Positions 18,940 through 27,499 of a stretch of 64,000 nt of DNA are shown piece after piece. The stretch is from JACPRL01 sp035573715 (GTDB lineage: Bacteria; Acidobacteriota; Terriglobia; Acidiferrales; 2-02-FULL-67-57). The notes beneath the pieces are model-generated. The model was not told the origin of the DNA. It saw nothing but the letters and a program-made list of their open reading frames with translations, and searched no databases. The stretch is taken from positions 62,001 through 126,000 of the forward strand of contig DATLZZ010000024.1 in the NCBI GenBank assembly GCA_035573715.1, written 5' to 3'. How positions within the stretch are numbered: the stretch's first letter is position 1; the number at the start of each line of letters is the position of its first letter. A program made the translations under genes and the position numbers.

Positions 18940-19063
18940 TTCGTTGAACTGTTGAACCGGCCCATGGATCACGGCTTCCCGCGGCGGGCCCGCAGCACCG
19001 CGCAGCCGAGGGGCCTGCTTTTCCGATTAACGATTCAACGGTTAATAACGGTTCAACGAATCA
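18937..19063. repeat. Exact 13-base inverted repeat between convergent genes
   Basis: TGATTCGTTGAAC at 18937-18949 and its reverse complement at 19051-19063, with further partial copies of the TTGAAC/GTTCAA core between them. The arms reach into both 3' gene ends. It may act as a bidirectional transcription stop or be a remnant of a small repeat element. Confidence 0.6.
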
Positions 19064-19759
19064 GGGCTTCTGGGTGGGCCGCAGCTCGATTTCGCTGACA
19101 AAGCTGGTGGGCGACTGCTCCAGCAGCCAGCCCACCGCTCGGGCCACGTCTTCCGGCTGAAGCATCTTTTTCGGGTCTTTCCCCGCGTGCGGCGAAAATT
19201 CCGTGTGGACGCTCCCGGGACAAATCACGCTGACGCGAATTCCGTAGCCGCGCAGGTCTTCCCCCATGCACTTGCTCAGGCCCATCAGGCCCCACTTGGA
19301 GGCGCAGTAGGCGGCCGCGCCGGCGAAGAAGTTCTTACCCGCCAGCGAGCCGATGTTGATGATGTAACCGGAGCGCTGGCGAATCATCTGCGGCGCCACC
19401 GCGCGCGAGCACAGGAACGCCCCGCGCAGGTTGGTGTTCAGCGTGTTGTCCCAAGTTTCTTCCGAAAGTTCCTGAATCGCGCCGAAGCCGCCGATGCCGG
19501 CGTTGTTGACCAGCACGTCCACCCGCCCCGCCCAGGCGAGGATATCGCGAAAAACGGAGCGCACCGCGGCGGCCTCCCGCACGTCGCAAACAAACGTCCG
19601 GCTCTCGCCGGCCAGCTTGCGGGCCGCGGCTTCCAGCGACGCCGGATTGCGGGCCACCAGCGCCAGACGGTAGCCCCGCCGCGCCAGCTCCTGAGCGATG
19701 GCAAAGCCGATTCCGCGGCTCGCCCCGGTAACGACGGCAACGGGTTTCTCTGCGCTCAT
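19061..19759 (-). CDS. SDR-family NAD(P)-dependent oxidoreductase
   Basis: 232 residues, classical short-chain dehydrogenase/reductase. It has the Rossmann motif TGASRGIG (residues 11-18), NNAG, the catalytic Ser in INIGSLAG, and YCASK with the Tyr/Lys pair. An Arg after the second strand (ARNPAS) suggests NADP(H) preference. The ATG at 19759 is chosen because the frame upstream is not SDR-like and a G-rich stretch directly precedes it. The substrate is unknown. Confidence 0.9.
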   Translation of the reverse strand: MSAEKPVAVVTGASRGIGFAIAQELARRGYRLALVARNPASLEAAARKLAGESRTFVCDVREAAAVRSVFRDILAWAGRVDVLVNNAGIGGFGAIQELSEETWDNTLNTNLRGAFLCSRAVAPQMIRQRSGYIINIGSLAGKNFFAGAAAYCASKWGLMGLSKCMGEDLRGYGIRVSVICPGSVHTEFSPHAGKDPKKMLQPEDVARAVGWLLEQSPTSFVSEIELRPTQKP

Positions 19760-19760
19760 A

Positions 19761-19783
19761 CCCCCCCCCCACGAAGGTGGGAT
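19761..19783 (-). promoter_or_regulatory. G10 homopolymer and small hairpin directly upstream of the SDR start
   Basis: On the mRNA strand ten G residues run up to one base before the ATG. Just upstream, CCCAC-CTTC-GTGGG can fold so that the G-run is partly paired. The G-run is the only SD-like sequence for this gene, so its length and pairing could set translation. Confidence 0.45.
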
Positions 19784-19804
19784 AACGAATTCCACCCGAA
19801 GCTC

Positions 19805-19813
19805 ATCATAGCA
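19805..19813 (-). promoter_or_regulatory. Extended -10 promoter of the SDR gene
   Basis: On the minus strand TGC is followed by TATGAT, about 46 bases before the start codon. No clear -35 element. Confidence 0.45.
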
Positions 19814-19852
19814 AGGGAAGGCAAAGGAGGAGAGTGGGGGGAGCAAAAGGGC

Positions 19853-19882
19853 TTGCGCGGACCTTGCGGCCGCGCCTATAAT
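19853..19882 (+). promoter_or_regulatory. Sigma-70-type promoter of the TPR protein gene
   Basis: TTGCGC at 19853-19858, an 18-base spacer and a perfect TATAAT at 19877-19882. The ATG at 19938 follows after a leader of about 50 bases with AGGAGG. Confidence 0.65.
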
Positions 19883-19937
19883 TCAGGTTTGTTCCAGGCT
19901 CTCCACTCCCTTTGAATCGGTAGGAGGCAGAAATCTG

Positions 19938-21263
19938 ATGAGCGCACGCAGCGTCTTTCGAGCGGCAGGCTTGGCCCTGCTGATCCTCTCTTGCGCCGGC
20001 CCCGCTCTGGCGCAGCGGCCGGGACAGCTCTACGGAGTGGAAGAGTACAACGCGTTTGTCGACACCACGCGTCCTACCGACCCGAACGAAAAGCTGGCCG
20101 CCATTGACGCCTTCCTGAAGGCCTACCCCAACTCAGTTCTGCGGGCCTTCGTTCTTCCCGAGCAAGCCAAGGCGCTGTTCCAGCTCAAGCGCTATGAGAA
20201 GGCGATGGATGCGATCGAGGCGTTTCTGCAGATGAACCGCGAGCAGGTGGTCGCGCTCTTGAAGCAGTCCCAGTACAACGACCTGCAAATCGACAGCGCC
20301 TACTACTACAACTACCTGCTTTACGCCCATAGTTACTCGGCGCTCCTGGGCACCAACGCGACCCGCGCCCAGGCACTGACCGATGCGGCCATCAAGCGCG
20401 TCAACGAGGGCCTGGAACTCCACCAGCGCCTCTACGGCACGGTGACGCCGCCCGCCGACGCCGCGCAGCGCGAGCAGTTCGAAAAGACCAGGGCCCAGGA
20501 GGAATCCACCTTCCGCAGCCTGCTGGCCGACGCCACCTGGCGAAAGAAGGACTACCCCGCGGCCTCCAGGGAATACGCCAACCTGGTGAAGAAGGCGCCC
20601 AACGATGCGGTGCTCAACTATCGCCTGGGGCTCTCTTACTTGCTGCAGCAGCCGCCGGTGTGGGAGCAGGGTCTCTGGCACGTGGCTCGTGCCGTGGCGC
20701 TCAACATCCCCAAGAGTGATGAAGTGAAAGAGTTCCTGAGCAAGAACGTTTCCGCCTATCAGCAGGTGGTGCCGGAGTGCTCCGGAGATCAGGTGAATGA
20801 CCTGGTCGCGCTGGCGGCGCAGTCGGCCGACCCGCCGGCGGGCTGGAAACTCGTCAGCTCCGAGCAGGTGGCCGCCGTTCGCAACGACCTGAGCCTGAAG
20901 CGCATCTTCGACGACCTGAAGGCCGGCGGCGAAGCTGAACACATCATCTGGCTCGCCAGTTGCGGCGCCGAGCTGCCCGAGATCGAGGCCGAGGTGGTTC
21001 AGGTCAGCCAGAACGAGGGCAACGTGGTCACGCTGGGTGTGGCCGTCACGGCGGAGTCGGCCGAAGCCGGCAAAGCCGACATGGTGGTGAAGGTGATTGC
21101 GCCGCCCGAAGCCAAGAACATTAAGACCGGCGACATCGTCCACATCACCGGCACGCTGCGCTCTTACCAGAAAGATCCGGAGTTTCAGTTGGTGCTCAGC
21201 GACGGCCGCATCAAGCCCGAGGACATTCCCAAGACTCGCGGCCGCAGCGGCGCCGGCCGCTAA
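19938..21263 (+). CDS. Secreted TPR-like protein
   Basis: 441 residues. A cleavable signal peptide ends at about ALAQ. The middle is helical with TPR-like units (AFLKAYPNSVLRAFVLPEQ, RYEKAMDAIEAFL, DYPAASREYANLVKKAPND). The last 90 residues are beta-rich and OB-fold-like (VVKVIAPPEAKNIKTGD, then VHITGTLRSYQKDPEF). AGGAGG lies 10 bases before the ATG. Similar signal-TPR-OB proteins are conserved hypotheticals in acidobacteria. A periplasmic scaffold or assembly role is plausible but not shown. Confidence 0.8.
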   Translation: MSARSVFRAAGLALLILSCAGPALAQRPGQLYGVEEYNAFVDTTRPTDPNEKLAAIDAFLKAYPNSVLRAFVLPEQAKALFQLKRYEKAMDAIEAFLQMNREQVVALLKQSQYNDLQIDSAYYYNYLLYAHSYSALLGTNATRAQALTDAAIKRVNEGLELHQRLYGTVTPPADAAQREQFEKTRAQEESTFRSLLADATWRKKDYPAASREYANLVKKAPNDAVLNYRLGLSYLLQQPPVWEQGLWHVARAVALNIPKSDEVKEFLSKNVSAYQQVVPECSGDQVNDLVALAAQSADPPAGWKLVSSEQVAAVRNDLSLKRIFDDLKAGGEAEHIIWLASCGAELPEIEAEVVQVSQNEGNVVTLGVAVTAESAEAGKADMVVKVIAPPEAKNIKTGDIVHITGTLRSYQKDPEFQLVLSDGRIKPEDIPKTRGRSGAGR

Positions 21264-21332
21264 CCAAAACCCCGCCGTTGTCGCGGGTTCCAAAGACGGG
21301 CTTTAGCCCCTGAGGCCAATCGCCAAGCCGAT

Positions 21333-21557
21333 CTACGCTCTCCGCCGGCGGTGGTTGGTCTCCAGTTTGTACTCGAAAATCTTCCGGCTGAGCGTGTTGC
21401 GATGAATGCCCAGCACGCGGGCGGCCTTGGATTGGTTGCCGCGCTGCGCCTCCAGCACTCGCTTGATGAAGCGCTTCTCAAATTCCGCCACCGCATCGCC
21501 GAAGACGATGCCCCGGTCGACCAGTTGCCCCACCAGCGACTCCAGTTGGTCTCTCAC
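21333..21557 (-). CDS. Fis-type helix-turn-helix protein
   Basis: 74 residues. The C-terminal half is a Fis/NtrC-type DNA-binding domain (GNQSKAARVLGIHRNTLSRKI); the N-terminal half is a short helix that could dimerise (RGIVFGDAVAEFEKRFIKRVL). GTG start with GGGGAGG six bases upstream, 31 bases after purC on the same strand. It lacks the sigma-54 AAA+ domain, so it is a free-standing Fis-like protein. Such proteins often act as nucleoid-associated or local regulators. Confidence 0.85.
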   Translation of the reverse strand: MRDQLESLVGQLVDRGIVFGDAVAEFEKRFIKRVLEAQRGNQSKAARVLGIHRNTLSRKIFEYKLETNHRRRRA

Positions 21558-21588
21558 GGTCGTCCTCCCCTCCGCCCTCGCAACTCGT

Positions 21589-22491
21589 TCAGTCGAGCTC
21601 TCGGCCCGTCAACCGCCGGTAGGCCTCGCGGTAACGCTGCCGCGTCGCCTCGACAATGTCGGGCGGCAGCGCCGGAGCCGGCGGCTGCTTGTTCCAGCCG
21701 CTTTGCTCCAGGTAGTCCCGCACGAACTGTTTGTCGAACGAGGGCTGCGGCTGCCCGGGCGTGTAGGCGTCCACCGCCCAGAAGCGCGACGAGTCCGGCG
21801 TCAGCACCTCGTCAATCAGCAGCACCCGCTCGCCCAGCAACCCGAACTCGAATTTGGTGTCGGCGATGATGATTCCCCGCGAGCGCGCGTACTCGCTGGC
21901 GCGGCGGTAGATCTCGAGCGTGAGATCGCGCAAGTAGCCCGCCAACGGGCCACCGATTTGCGCCGCCGTTTCCTCGAAGGAAATGTTGATGTCGTGCCCA
22001 GTGGTGGCCTTGGTCGCCGGCGTGAAGATGGGCTCCGGCAACTGGTCGGACTCGCGAAGCCCCGCCGGCAACCGGATCCCGCACACCGCGCCGGTCTGTT
22101 TGTACTCCTTCCAGCCCGAACCGGAGAGGTAGCCTCGCGCCACACACTCAATCGGCACGGGACGCGTGCGGCGCACCAGCATTGAGCGGCCTTCGAGCTG
22201 CTCACCGTAGGCGTGCAGCCCGGCCGGGTAGTCCTCCAGCCGCGCGGTGATGAAGTGTGTTTCCACCACGTCCTTCAGCAGGTCGAACCAGAAGATGGAA
22301 AGCTGGTTCAGAACCCGTCCTTTGTCGGGGATGCCCGAGGCGAGGATACAGTCGAAGGCGCTGATGCGGTCCGTGGCGACGATGAGCAGATTGTCGCCGA
22401 CTTCATAGAGGTCGCGCACCTTCCCGCGCGAGATGGGCGCCATCCCGGCGAGATGCGTCTCCAGCAGCGGTGTGCGAACGGTGACTGCCAC
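21589..22491 (-). CDS. purC: Phosphoribosylaminoimidazole-succinocarboxamide synthase
   Basis: Condenses CAIR with aspartate using ATP to form SAICAR in de novo purine synthesis. 300 residues of the longer (yeast-ADE1-like) type: RGKVRDLYEVGDNLLIVATDRISAFDCIL, PIECVARGYLSGSGWKEYK, and GIIIADTKFEFGL followed by IDEVLTPDSSRFW. GTG start with AGGA upstream and a near-consensus promoter 25 bases away. A Fis-like gene follows in the same direction. Confidence 0.96.
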   Translation of the reverse strand: MAVTVRTPLLETHLAGMAPISRGKVRDLYEVGDNLLIVATDRISAFDCILASGIPDKGRVLNQLSIFWFDLLKDVVETHFITARLEDYPAGLHAYGEQLEGRSMLVRRTRPVPIECVARGYLSGSGWKEYKQTGAVCGIRLPAGLRESDQLPEPIFTPATKATTGHDINISFEETAAQIGGPLAGYLRDLTLEIYRRASEYARSRGIIIADTKFEFGLLGERVLLIDEVLTPDSSRFWAVDAYTPGQPQPSFDKQFVRDYLEQSGWNKQPPAPALPPDIVEATRQRYREAYRRLTGRELD

Positions 22492-22515
22492 GGGTATCCT
22501 TTTGCGGAGGGCTGA

Positions 22516-22543
22516 ATTCTATTCAGCGGCCCGGGAATGTCAA
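22516..22543 (-). promoter_or_regulatory. Near-consensus sigma-70 promoter of purC
   Basis: On the minus strand TTGACA (22543-22538), a 16-base spacer and TAGAAT (22521-22516). Transcription should start about 20 bases before the GTG. It overlaps the divergent promoter of the DinB-like gene. Confidence 0.7.
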
Positions 22544-22548
22544 GGGTG

Positions 22549-22557
22549 TGCTATTTT
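22549..22557 (+). promoter_or_regulatory. Extended -10 of the DinB-like gene
   Basis: TGC followed by TATTTT, 11 bases before the ATG at 22569, with no SD in between. Another candidate for a leaderless or very short leader. Confidence 0.45.
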
Positions 22558-22568
22558 GGGCAGACCCG

Positions 22569-23141
22569 ATGGAAGGAAAACACTGGCTCGACGACGCGCT
22601 GCTGGAGTTTCGCCGCCTGAAGCGCCAGGCCGAAAAGGCGCTGGCGCAGGTGGACGACGAGCAGTTCTTCCGCGTGCTCGACCCCGAATCCAATAGCCTG
22701 GCCATTCTCGTCAAGCACCTCGCCGGCAACCTGCGCTCGCGCTGGATGGACTTCCTGACCTCCGACGGCGAGAAACCCGACCGCAACCGCGACTCCGAGT
22801 TTGTGATTGAGCCCGCCGACACCCGCGCCACGCTGAGGGAGCGCTGGGAGCGCGGCTGGAAGTATCTCTTCGACGCCCTGGAGCCGCTGACTGAGGACGA
22901 CCTGGCGCGAACCGTGCAGATTCGCGGTGAGCCTCACTCGGTCGTGCAAGCCGTCAACCGACAGCTCTCCCACTACGCCGGCCACGTCGGCCAGATGGTA
23001 TTTCTCGCCAAGCACCTCGCCGGGCCCAACTGGAAAACCCTCAGCGTCCCCCGCGGCCAGTCCCAAGCCTTCAATGAAAAGATGAAAGAGCGCGCCGCCG
23101 CCCGCGCTTCAGCGCCCGGCCCCCTCAACCACCGACGCTGA
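22569..23141 (+). CDS. DUF1572/DinB-like protein
   Basis: 190 residues, predicted four-helix bundle of the DinB/YfiT-like superfamily (DUF1572). Conserved features are the early His in LAILVKHLAGNLRSRW and a second pair in VNRQLSHYAGHVGQMVFLAKHL, together a likely metal-binding His triad. Members are thiol- or metal-dependent enzymes of mostly unknown substrate. The ATG at 22569 is preferred to the frame opening at 22548, which overlaps the promoter. Confidence 0.85.
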   Translation: MEGKHWLDDALLEFRRLKRQAEKALAQVDDEQFFRVLDPESNSLAILVKHLAGNLRSRWMDFLTSDGEKPDRNRDSEFVIEPADTRATLRERWERGWKYLFDALEPLTEDDLARTVQIRGEPHSVVQAVNRQLSHYAGHVGQMVFLAKHLAGPNWKTLSVPRGQSQAFNEKMKERAAARASAPGPLNHRR

Positions 23142-23148
23142 ACACCGG

Positions 23149-23205
23149 CTTGTCACTCCGAGCGGAGTCCAGACGCAGCCGGGACGAAGTTGAGGAACCT
23201 GCTTG
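23149..23205. repeat. REP-like repeat fragment (GTCACTCCGAGCGGAG type)
   Basis: GTCACTCCGAGCGGAGTC and, further on, GAAGTTGAGGAACCTGC resemble the two parts of the small interspersed repeats common in acidobacterial and other soil genomes (GTCATTCCGAGCG... GAGGAATCTGC). It lies between convergent gene ends, a typical location. The match is by recognition, not search. Confidence 0.45.
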
Positions 23206-23215
23206 TTTACTGTTC

Positions 23216-26200
23216 TTACGCGGCCGGGGAGGCAGCAGCGGCGGGCGCTTCATCAAAACGAACGGAAACCAGTTGGGTGACGCCGCCCTGCATGGTCACG
23301 CCGTAGAGCACCGGCGCAATTTCCATCGTCTTCTTGTTGTGGGTGACGAGGATGAACTGCGTCTGGGCGGACATCTCCTGCACCAGGCGGGTGAAGCGGC
23401 CGACGTTGGTATCGTCGAGCGGCGCGTCCACCTCGTCGAGGATGCAGAACGGGCTGGGCGAGTAGCGGAAAATGGCGATGAGCAGCGCCAGCGCTGTCAG
23501 CGCCTTCTCGCCGCCCGAAAGCAGCAGCACGTTCTGCAACCGCTTGCCCGGCGGCTGGCAGATCAGGTCGATGCCGGCATCGGCCGGGTTCTCGGCTTCG
23601 GTCAGCCGCAGCGTGGCCGTGCCGCCGCCGAACAAGGTCTTGAAGGTCTCCTCGAAATTCCTGTTGATGACGGCGAACGCCTCTTCAAATCGCTTCGCCG
23701 ACTCGGCGTCGATTTCCTTGATCGTATTCGTCGTGTCGGCGATCGACGCCAGCAGGTCGTCGCGCTGCTTGGTCAGGAACTCGTGCCGCTGCTCGCACTC
23801 CTGGAATTCTTCCAGCGCCATCATGTTGACCGGGCCGATGTTCTCCAGGCGCAGCTTGATCTCGCGGAAGCGCAGCTCGGCCTGCGCCAGCGTGTCGCCG
23901 GCCAGGCGCTCGGTAACTTCGCTCAGCAACTGCTCGGCGGTCAACCCGAACTCGCTCTGCAACGTCTGCTCCAGGTGCTGCCGGTCGGACTGCAGCCGCG
24001 CCTGCTCCACCTCAAGCTGATGCCGCCGCTCCCGCAGCGCCTCGAGCTGCGACCGCAACTCCCGCAGCGCCTGCTCGCCGTCTACCAAACTCTGCCGCAG
24101 CGCCCCCAGCTCCGTTTCGCACTCCTGGCAGCGACGCTCTTGTTCGAGCTTGTTCTGCTGCGCCTGAACGATGTCGGCTTCGCGCGCCGCCAACTCTTCC
24201 GCCAGCCGCCGCTGCTCGGCCTGCAAGCGCGCTTCTTCGTCGTTCTGCTGCTGCTGAGAAGCCGTTAGCCGCGACGCCGCTTCGGCAAGACGCGCCTGCT
24301 CGGCGCGCGCCAGCGCCAGCGCGTCCTGCTGCTGCTGCAACTGCACGAGCTTCTTTTCCTGCGCCAGCAGCGCTTGCCGCGCCGATTCCAGGAGCTCCGC
24401 CAATTGCCGGCGCAAATCCTCCAGCGCCGCCAGCCGCGCTTCCGCCGCCCGCACCGAAGGCTCGAGCAACGACCTCTGCCGTGTCGCCTCCTCCAGCTCC
24501 CGCCGCATGGCGTGGGAGCCGTGCCCGTTGCGCACGCCGCCGCTCACCAGCCGCCCGTGATACCAGCTGCCGTCAGTGGACAGGAAGAAGTATTGCGGGT
24601 AGCGTCGAGCCAGCTCCTCCGCTGCGCGCGCCGAGCCCACGAGCCAGGTGCGGGACAGCCGCGGCAGCACTCGCTTGGCTTCCGCCCCCAACGCGCCGTT
24701 CATCCGCACCAGGTCGGCCACGCGCGCCACAATATCGTCGCCCCGCGGCGTCTCGCCTTCGGGAACCACCGCCGGCGGGAAGCGTCCGAACGAATCCACC
24801 AGGAAGGTGGCGCGCCCTCCGACCTGCTCGCGCAGGAGCGAAACGCCGGTGCGCGCCGCGTCGTAGGTTTCGACCACCACGAACTCCAGCTCTTCGTGCA
24901 GGTAGTCTTCCAGCAGCGGGGCGTAGTCGGGCTCGAGCTCGGTGAAGTCGGCCACCACGCCGACGGCGCGGAACTCTGTGCTCGTGGTCGCGCCGCCCGC
25001 GCCCAGCAAGAGCTTCTGCACCGGCTCGGCCACGGCGGCGCGCTGCGCGACCAGTTCGCTCAACGCCTTCTCATGCGCCGCCGCGGTGGCCAGCGATTCG
25101 CGAATCTCGTCCATCTGCCGCTGCTGGGCCTTCAGTTTCTGCTCGCCGGTGGTCAGCGCCCGCTGCGCGGCCGCCACCAGTTCATCGGCCTGCACGCGCA
25201 GCGCGTGCGCGCGCAGCAGCGGCTCGGGCATGTGCGAAGTTGTGACGCGGATGGCGCCCGGCTCGCCGTTCAAGGGGGCGAGCTCGCGGTGCAGGCGGGC
25301 GATTTCGGCTTCCAGCGTGTCGAGCTCAGCGGCCGCCGCGGCGAACTGCTCTTCCAGCCGCGCCACTTCGCCCTGCTGGCGCTCGGCTTCGGCGCCAGCC
25401 GCCAGCGCCTCGTTGCTCATCGCTTGCCGCTGTGCGACCAGCGCTTCCAGGCGCGCCGCGGTTTCCTGTTGCTGGCGCAACGTGTCGGTCCGGCGCGACT
25501 GCGCCCGCTCCAGCTCCACCAGCACCACGCCGGCGCGGTTCTGCTCGACGCGCAACGCCGCCTCCAGTTCGTATTGCCGCTGCTGCGACGCCGCCTGCTG
25601 CTGCTCCCGCGCCCCGAGCGTGGCGGCGGCCCGCTCGGACTCGGCGCGGTTGGCTTCGACCTGCGCCGCCAGCGCTTCAGCCTGTGCGCGCAGGGCGTCG
25701 AGCTGGGTGGCCAAGAGTTGGCGATGGAGGTGGGTGCCCTCGGCCTTCAGCTCCTGGTAGCGCCGCGCCCGCGCCGCTTGGCGCTTGAGCGAGTTCAACT
25801 GCTTGGAAATCTCTTCCAGAATGTCGTTCGCCCGCAGCAGGTTCTGGTGCGCCGACTCCAGCTTGGCTTCCGCCAGCCGCCGCTTGGTCTTGTACTTGGT
25901 GACGCCGGCCGCTTCCTCCAGCAGCCCGCGCCGGTCCGAAGGCCGCGACGACAGAATCTGCCCCACGCGCCCCTGCTCGATGATGGCGTAGGACTCCGGC
26001 CCCAGGCCAGTGCCCATAAAAAGCTCCTGGATGTCGCGCAGGCGGCAGAGCTCGCCGTTCAAGTAGTACTCGCTGATGCCGTCGCGGTAGAGCCGCCGCG
26101 TGACCACCACTTCGCCGGGAAGAATCTTCAGGTTCAGGCCGCGCTTGCGTCGCTTGTGCTCGGGGTGAGTTTCAGCCGGAGTTTCGCCGGCTTCCGGCGC

Positions 26201-26527
26201 CGCGTCCGGCGCAGCCTCGGCTAAAGGCTCGGGCAGCGGCGCGGCGGGCTTCTCCGAATCCGGGTCGTACAACGTTAGCGTGACTTCCGCCAGGTTGGTG
26301 GGCGGGCGAGTAGCGGTGCCATTGAAGATGCAGTCGGCCATGCGGCCGCTGCGCAGCGTCTTGGCGCTCTGCTCGCCCAGCACCCAGAGGATGGCGTCGG
26401 CGATGTTCGACTTCCCGCAGCCGTTCGGCCCCACGATGGCCGCCACCCCGTTGCCGCTGAAGACAATCCGGGTGCGCTCGGCGAACGACTTGAAGCCGAA
26501 GATTTCGACCTGCCGCAAGCGCAGCAT
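23216..26527 (-). CDS. smc: Chromosome segregation protein SMC
   Basis: 1103 residues with the complete SMC architecture: N-terminal ATPase half with Walker A GPNGCGKS (residues 33-40), a long coiled coil rich in Gln, Glu, Arg and Ala, a hinge near the middle (FRAVGVVADFTELEPDYAPL to about GHGSHAMRRELEEA), a second coiled coil, and the C-terminal half with LSGGEKALTALALL and Walker B FCILDEVDAPLDD. The ATG at 26527 has GAGGAGG five bases upstream and begins the conserved FGFKSF block; the frame continues upstream without homology. SMC condenses and segregates chromosomes with ScpA/ScpB, which are not in the window. Confidence 0.96.
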   Translation of the reverse strand: MLRLRQVEIFGFKSFAERTRIVFSGNGVAAIVGPNGCGKSNIADAILWVLGEQSAKTLRSGRMADCIFNGTATRPPTNLAEVTLTLYDPDSEKPAAPLPEPLAEAAPDAAPEAGETPAETHPEHKRRKRGLNLKILPGEVVVTRRLYRDGISEYYLNGELCRLRDIQELFMGTGLGPESYAIIEQGRVGQILSSRPSDRRGLLEEAAGVTKYKTKRRLAEAKLESAHQNLLRANDILEEISKQLNSLKRQAARARRYQELKAEGTHLHRQLLATQLDALRAQAEALAAQVEANRAESERAAATLGAREQQQAASQQRQYELEAALRVEQNRAGVVLVELERAQSRRTDTLRQQQETAARLEALVAQRQAMSNEALAAGAEAERQQGEVARLEEQFAAAAAELDTLEAEIARLHRELAPLNGEPGAIRVTTSHMPEPLLRAHALRVQADELVAAAQRALTTGEQKLKAQQRQMDEIRESLATAAAHEKALSELVAQRAAVAEPVQKLLLGAGGATTSTEFRAVGVVADFTELEPDYAPLLEDYLHEELEFVVVETYDAARTGVSLLREQVGGRATFLVDSFGRFPPAVVPEGETPRGDDIVARVADLVRMNGALGAEAKRVLPRLSRTWLVGSARAAEELARRYPQYFFLSTDGSWYHGRLVSGGVRNGHGSHAMRRELEEATRQRSLLEPSVRAAEARLAALEDLRRQLAELLESARQALLAQEKKLVQLQQQQDALALARAEQARLAEAASRLTASQQQQNDEEARLQAEQRRLAEELAAREADIVQAQQNKLEQERRCQECETELGALRQSLVDGEQALRELRSQLEALRERRHQLEVEQARLQSDRQHLEQTLQSEFGLTAEQLLSEVTERLAGDTLAQAELRFREIKLRLENIGPVNMMALEEFQECEQRHEFLTKQRDDLLASIADTTNTIKEIDAESAKRFEEAFAVINRNFEETFKTLFGGGTATLRLTEAENPADAGIDLICQPPGKRLQNVLLLSGGEKALTALALLIAIFRYSPSPFCILDEVDAPLDDTNVGRFTRLVQEMSAQTQFILVTHNKKTMEIAPVLYGVTMQGGVTQLVSVRFDEAPAAAASPAA

Positions 26528-26820
26528 GCACGCCTCCTCAGGCACTCTGGGCCGAGAACTGGGAAGGTTATCCCTGTGAACGTTCGGCGGGTTCAATCTG
26601 TCGGCAACCCGTGGCGCTGGGATGCGGACACGGAGAATAGCACGGAAAAAAGTCCAAAGTAAAGTGTCAAGTGAAATCCTTCCTTTCCTTTTCAACCCAG
26701 CGGCCCCGTCCGCTGGGAGTGGCGTAGACTAGCCGCCAATGGATTACTTCCGCGGCCGATGCGACGCCCTCGCGCTCTGGCTCACCGCCTTTCGCTAGCG
26801 GGGTCAATCGATTTTCGATC
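26528..26820. other. Intergenic region with a possible 19-residue ORF
   Basis: 293 bases between smc and the CDP-alcohol phosphotransferase gene. It holds the smc promoter on the minus strand. On the plus strand a TAGACT element (26725-26730) sits 8 bases before an ATG at 26739 that opens a 19-codon frame ending at 26798 (MDYFRGRCDALALWLTAFR). The spacing matches the other start-proximal -10 elements in this window. Coding is possible but unproven. Confidence 0.35.
26634..26642 (-). promoter_or_regulatory. Extended -10 promoter of smc
   Basis: On the minus strand TGC followed by TATTCT, about 107 bases before the smc ATG, in a locally AT-rich stretch. A TTGACA (26670-26665) lies 25 bases upstream, too far for a normal -35 for this -10. 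Confidence 0.4.
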
Positions 26821-27429
26821 TCACAACGGCGGGTGGGCACTGAGGGTTCGGCCGGCGGCAATCTCGCGCCAGGTGTAAACGATGCGATGGATGACGGTGA
26901 CGGTGGAGAAAACGGCGATGACCCACAGCACCGGCGCCATACGGTTAAACGCGCCGCCCAGAATCAGCAGCACCAGCCGCTCCGGCCGCTCGGCGAAGCC
27001 GACCTTGCAACTGGGAATCAACGACTCCGCTCGCGCCCGCGTGTAGCTCACCATGAACGAACCCGCCATCGCCACCGCCGCCAGAATCACGTAGAAGAAT
27101 CGCCCCACCTTGGCGTAGTAGACGATGATGCCCATGTAGAGCAGCATGTCGGAGTAGCGGTCGAGCATCGAGTCGAGGAACGCCCCGAAGGTCGTCGCCC
27201 GCTTCATCCGCCGCGCCACCGGGCCGTCGGCCAGGTCGAAGAACCCGGCCAGAAAAATCGCCGCCGCCGCCCAGCGGAATTTTCCCGCCGCCAGCAGCAC
27301 CGCCGCCCAGCCGGTGACGAACAGGCCGAGGTAGCTCAGGATGTTGGGATTGACCCCGGTGGCCGAAATGATGGCGACGATCTTGTCCAGCAACCAACCG
27401 CTGCCCCGCCCAATCCAGCGTGTGTACAT
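26821..27429 (-). CDS. CDP-alcohol phosphatidyltransferase family protein
   Basis: 202 residues, about six transmembrane helices. The family signature is complete: D65 and D68 with G69, A72-R73, then G82, D86 and D90 (DLADGPVARRM ... GAFLDSMLD). The enzyme transfers a phosphatidyl group from CDP-diacylglycerol to an alcohol; the N-terminal PNILSYLGL resembles the PgsA and phosphatidylinositol-phosphate-synthase groups, so the acceptor may be glycerol-3-phosphate or inositol-phosphate. The ATG at 27429 is preferred; the frame opens at 27480 but the extra 17 residues look non-homologous. Confidence 0.88.
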   Translation of the reverse strand: MYTRWIGRGSGWLLDKIVAIISATGVNPNILSYLGLFVTGWAAVLLAAGKFRWAAAAIFLAGFFDLADGPVARRMKRATTFGAFLDSMLDRYSDMLLYMGIIVYYAKVGRFFYVILAAVAMAGSFMVSYTRARAESLIPSCKVGFAERPERLVLLILGGAFNRMAPVLWVIAVFSTVTVIHRIVYTWREIAAGRTLSAHPPL

Positions 27430-27482
27430 GCGCTCCCTGCGTGCGTCGGCATCATACGCCAGCAGCGGGCAGCGTCTCAAGC

Positions 27483-27491
27483 TGCTACACT
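27483..27491 (+). promoter_or_regulatory. Extended -10 of the CrtC-like gene, possibly leaderless
   Basis: TGC followed by TACACT ends 8 bases before the ATG at 27500 with no SD between, as for the kinase gene at 17211. Confidence 0.45.
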
Positions 27492-27499
27492 ACGCCGCG

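Noticed and set aside
24374..26224. 616-codon open frame on the plus strand
   Set aside because: Antisense to the smc gene; no domain, and the smc frame explains the region.
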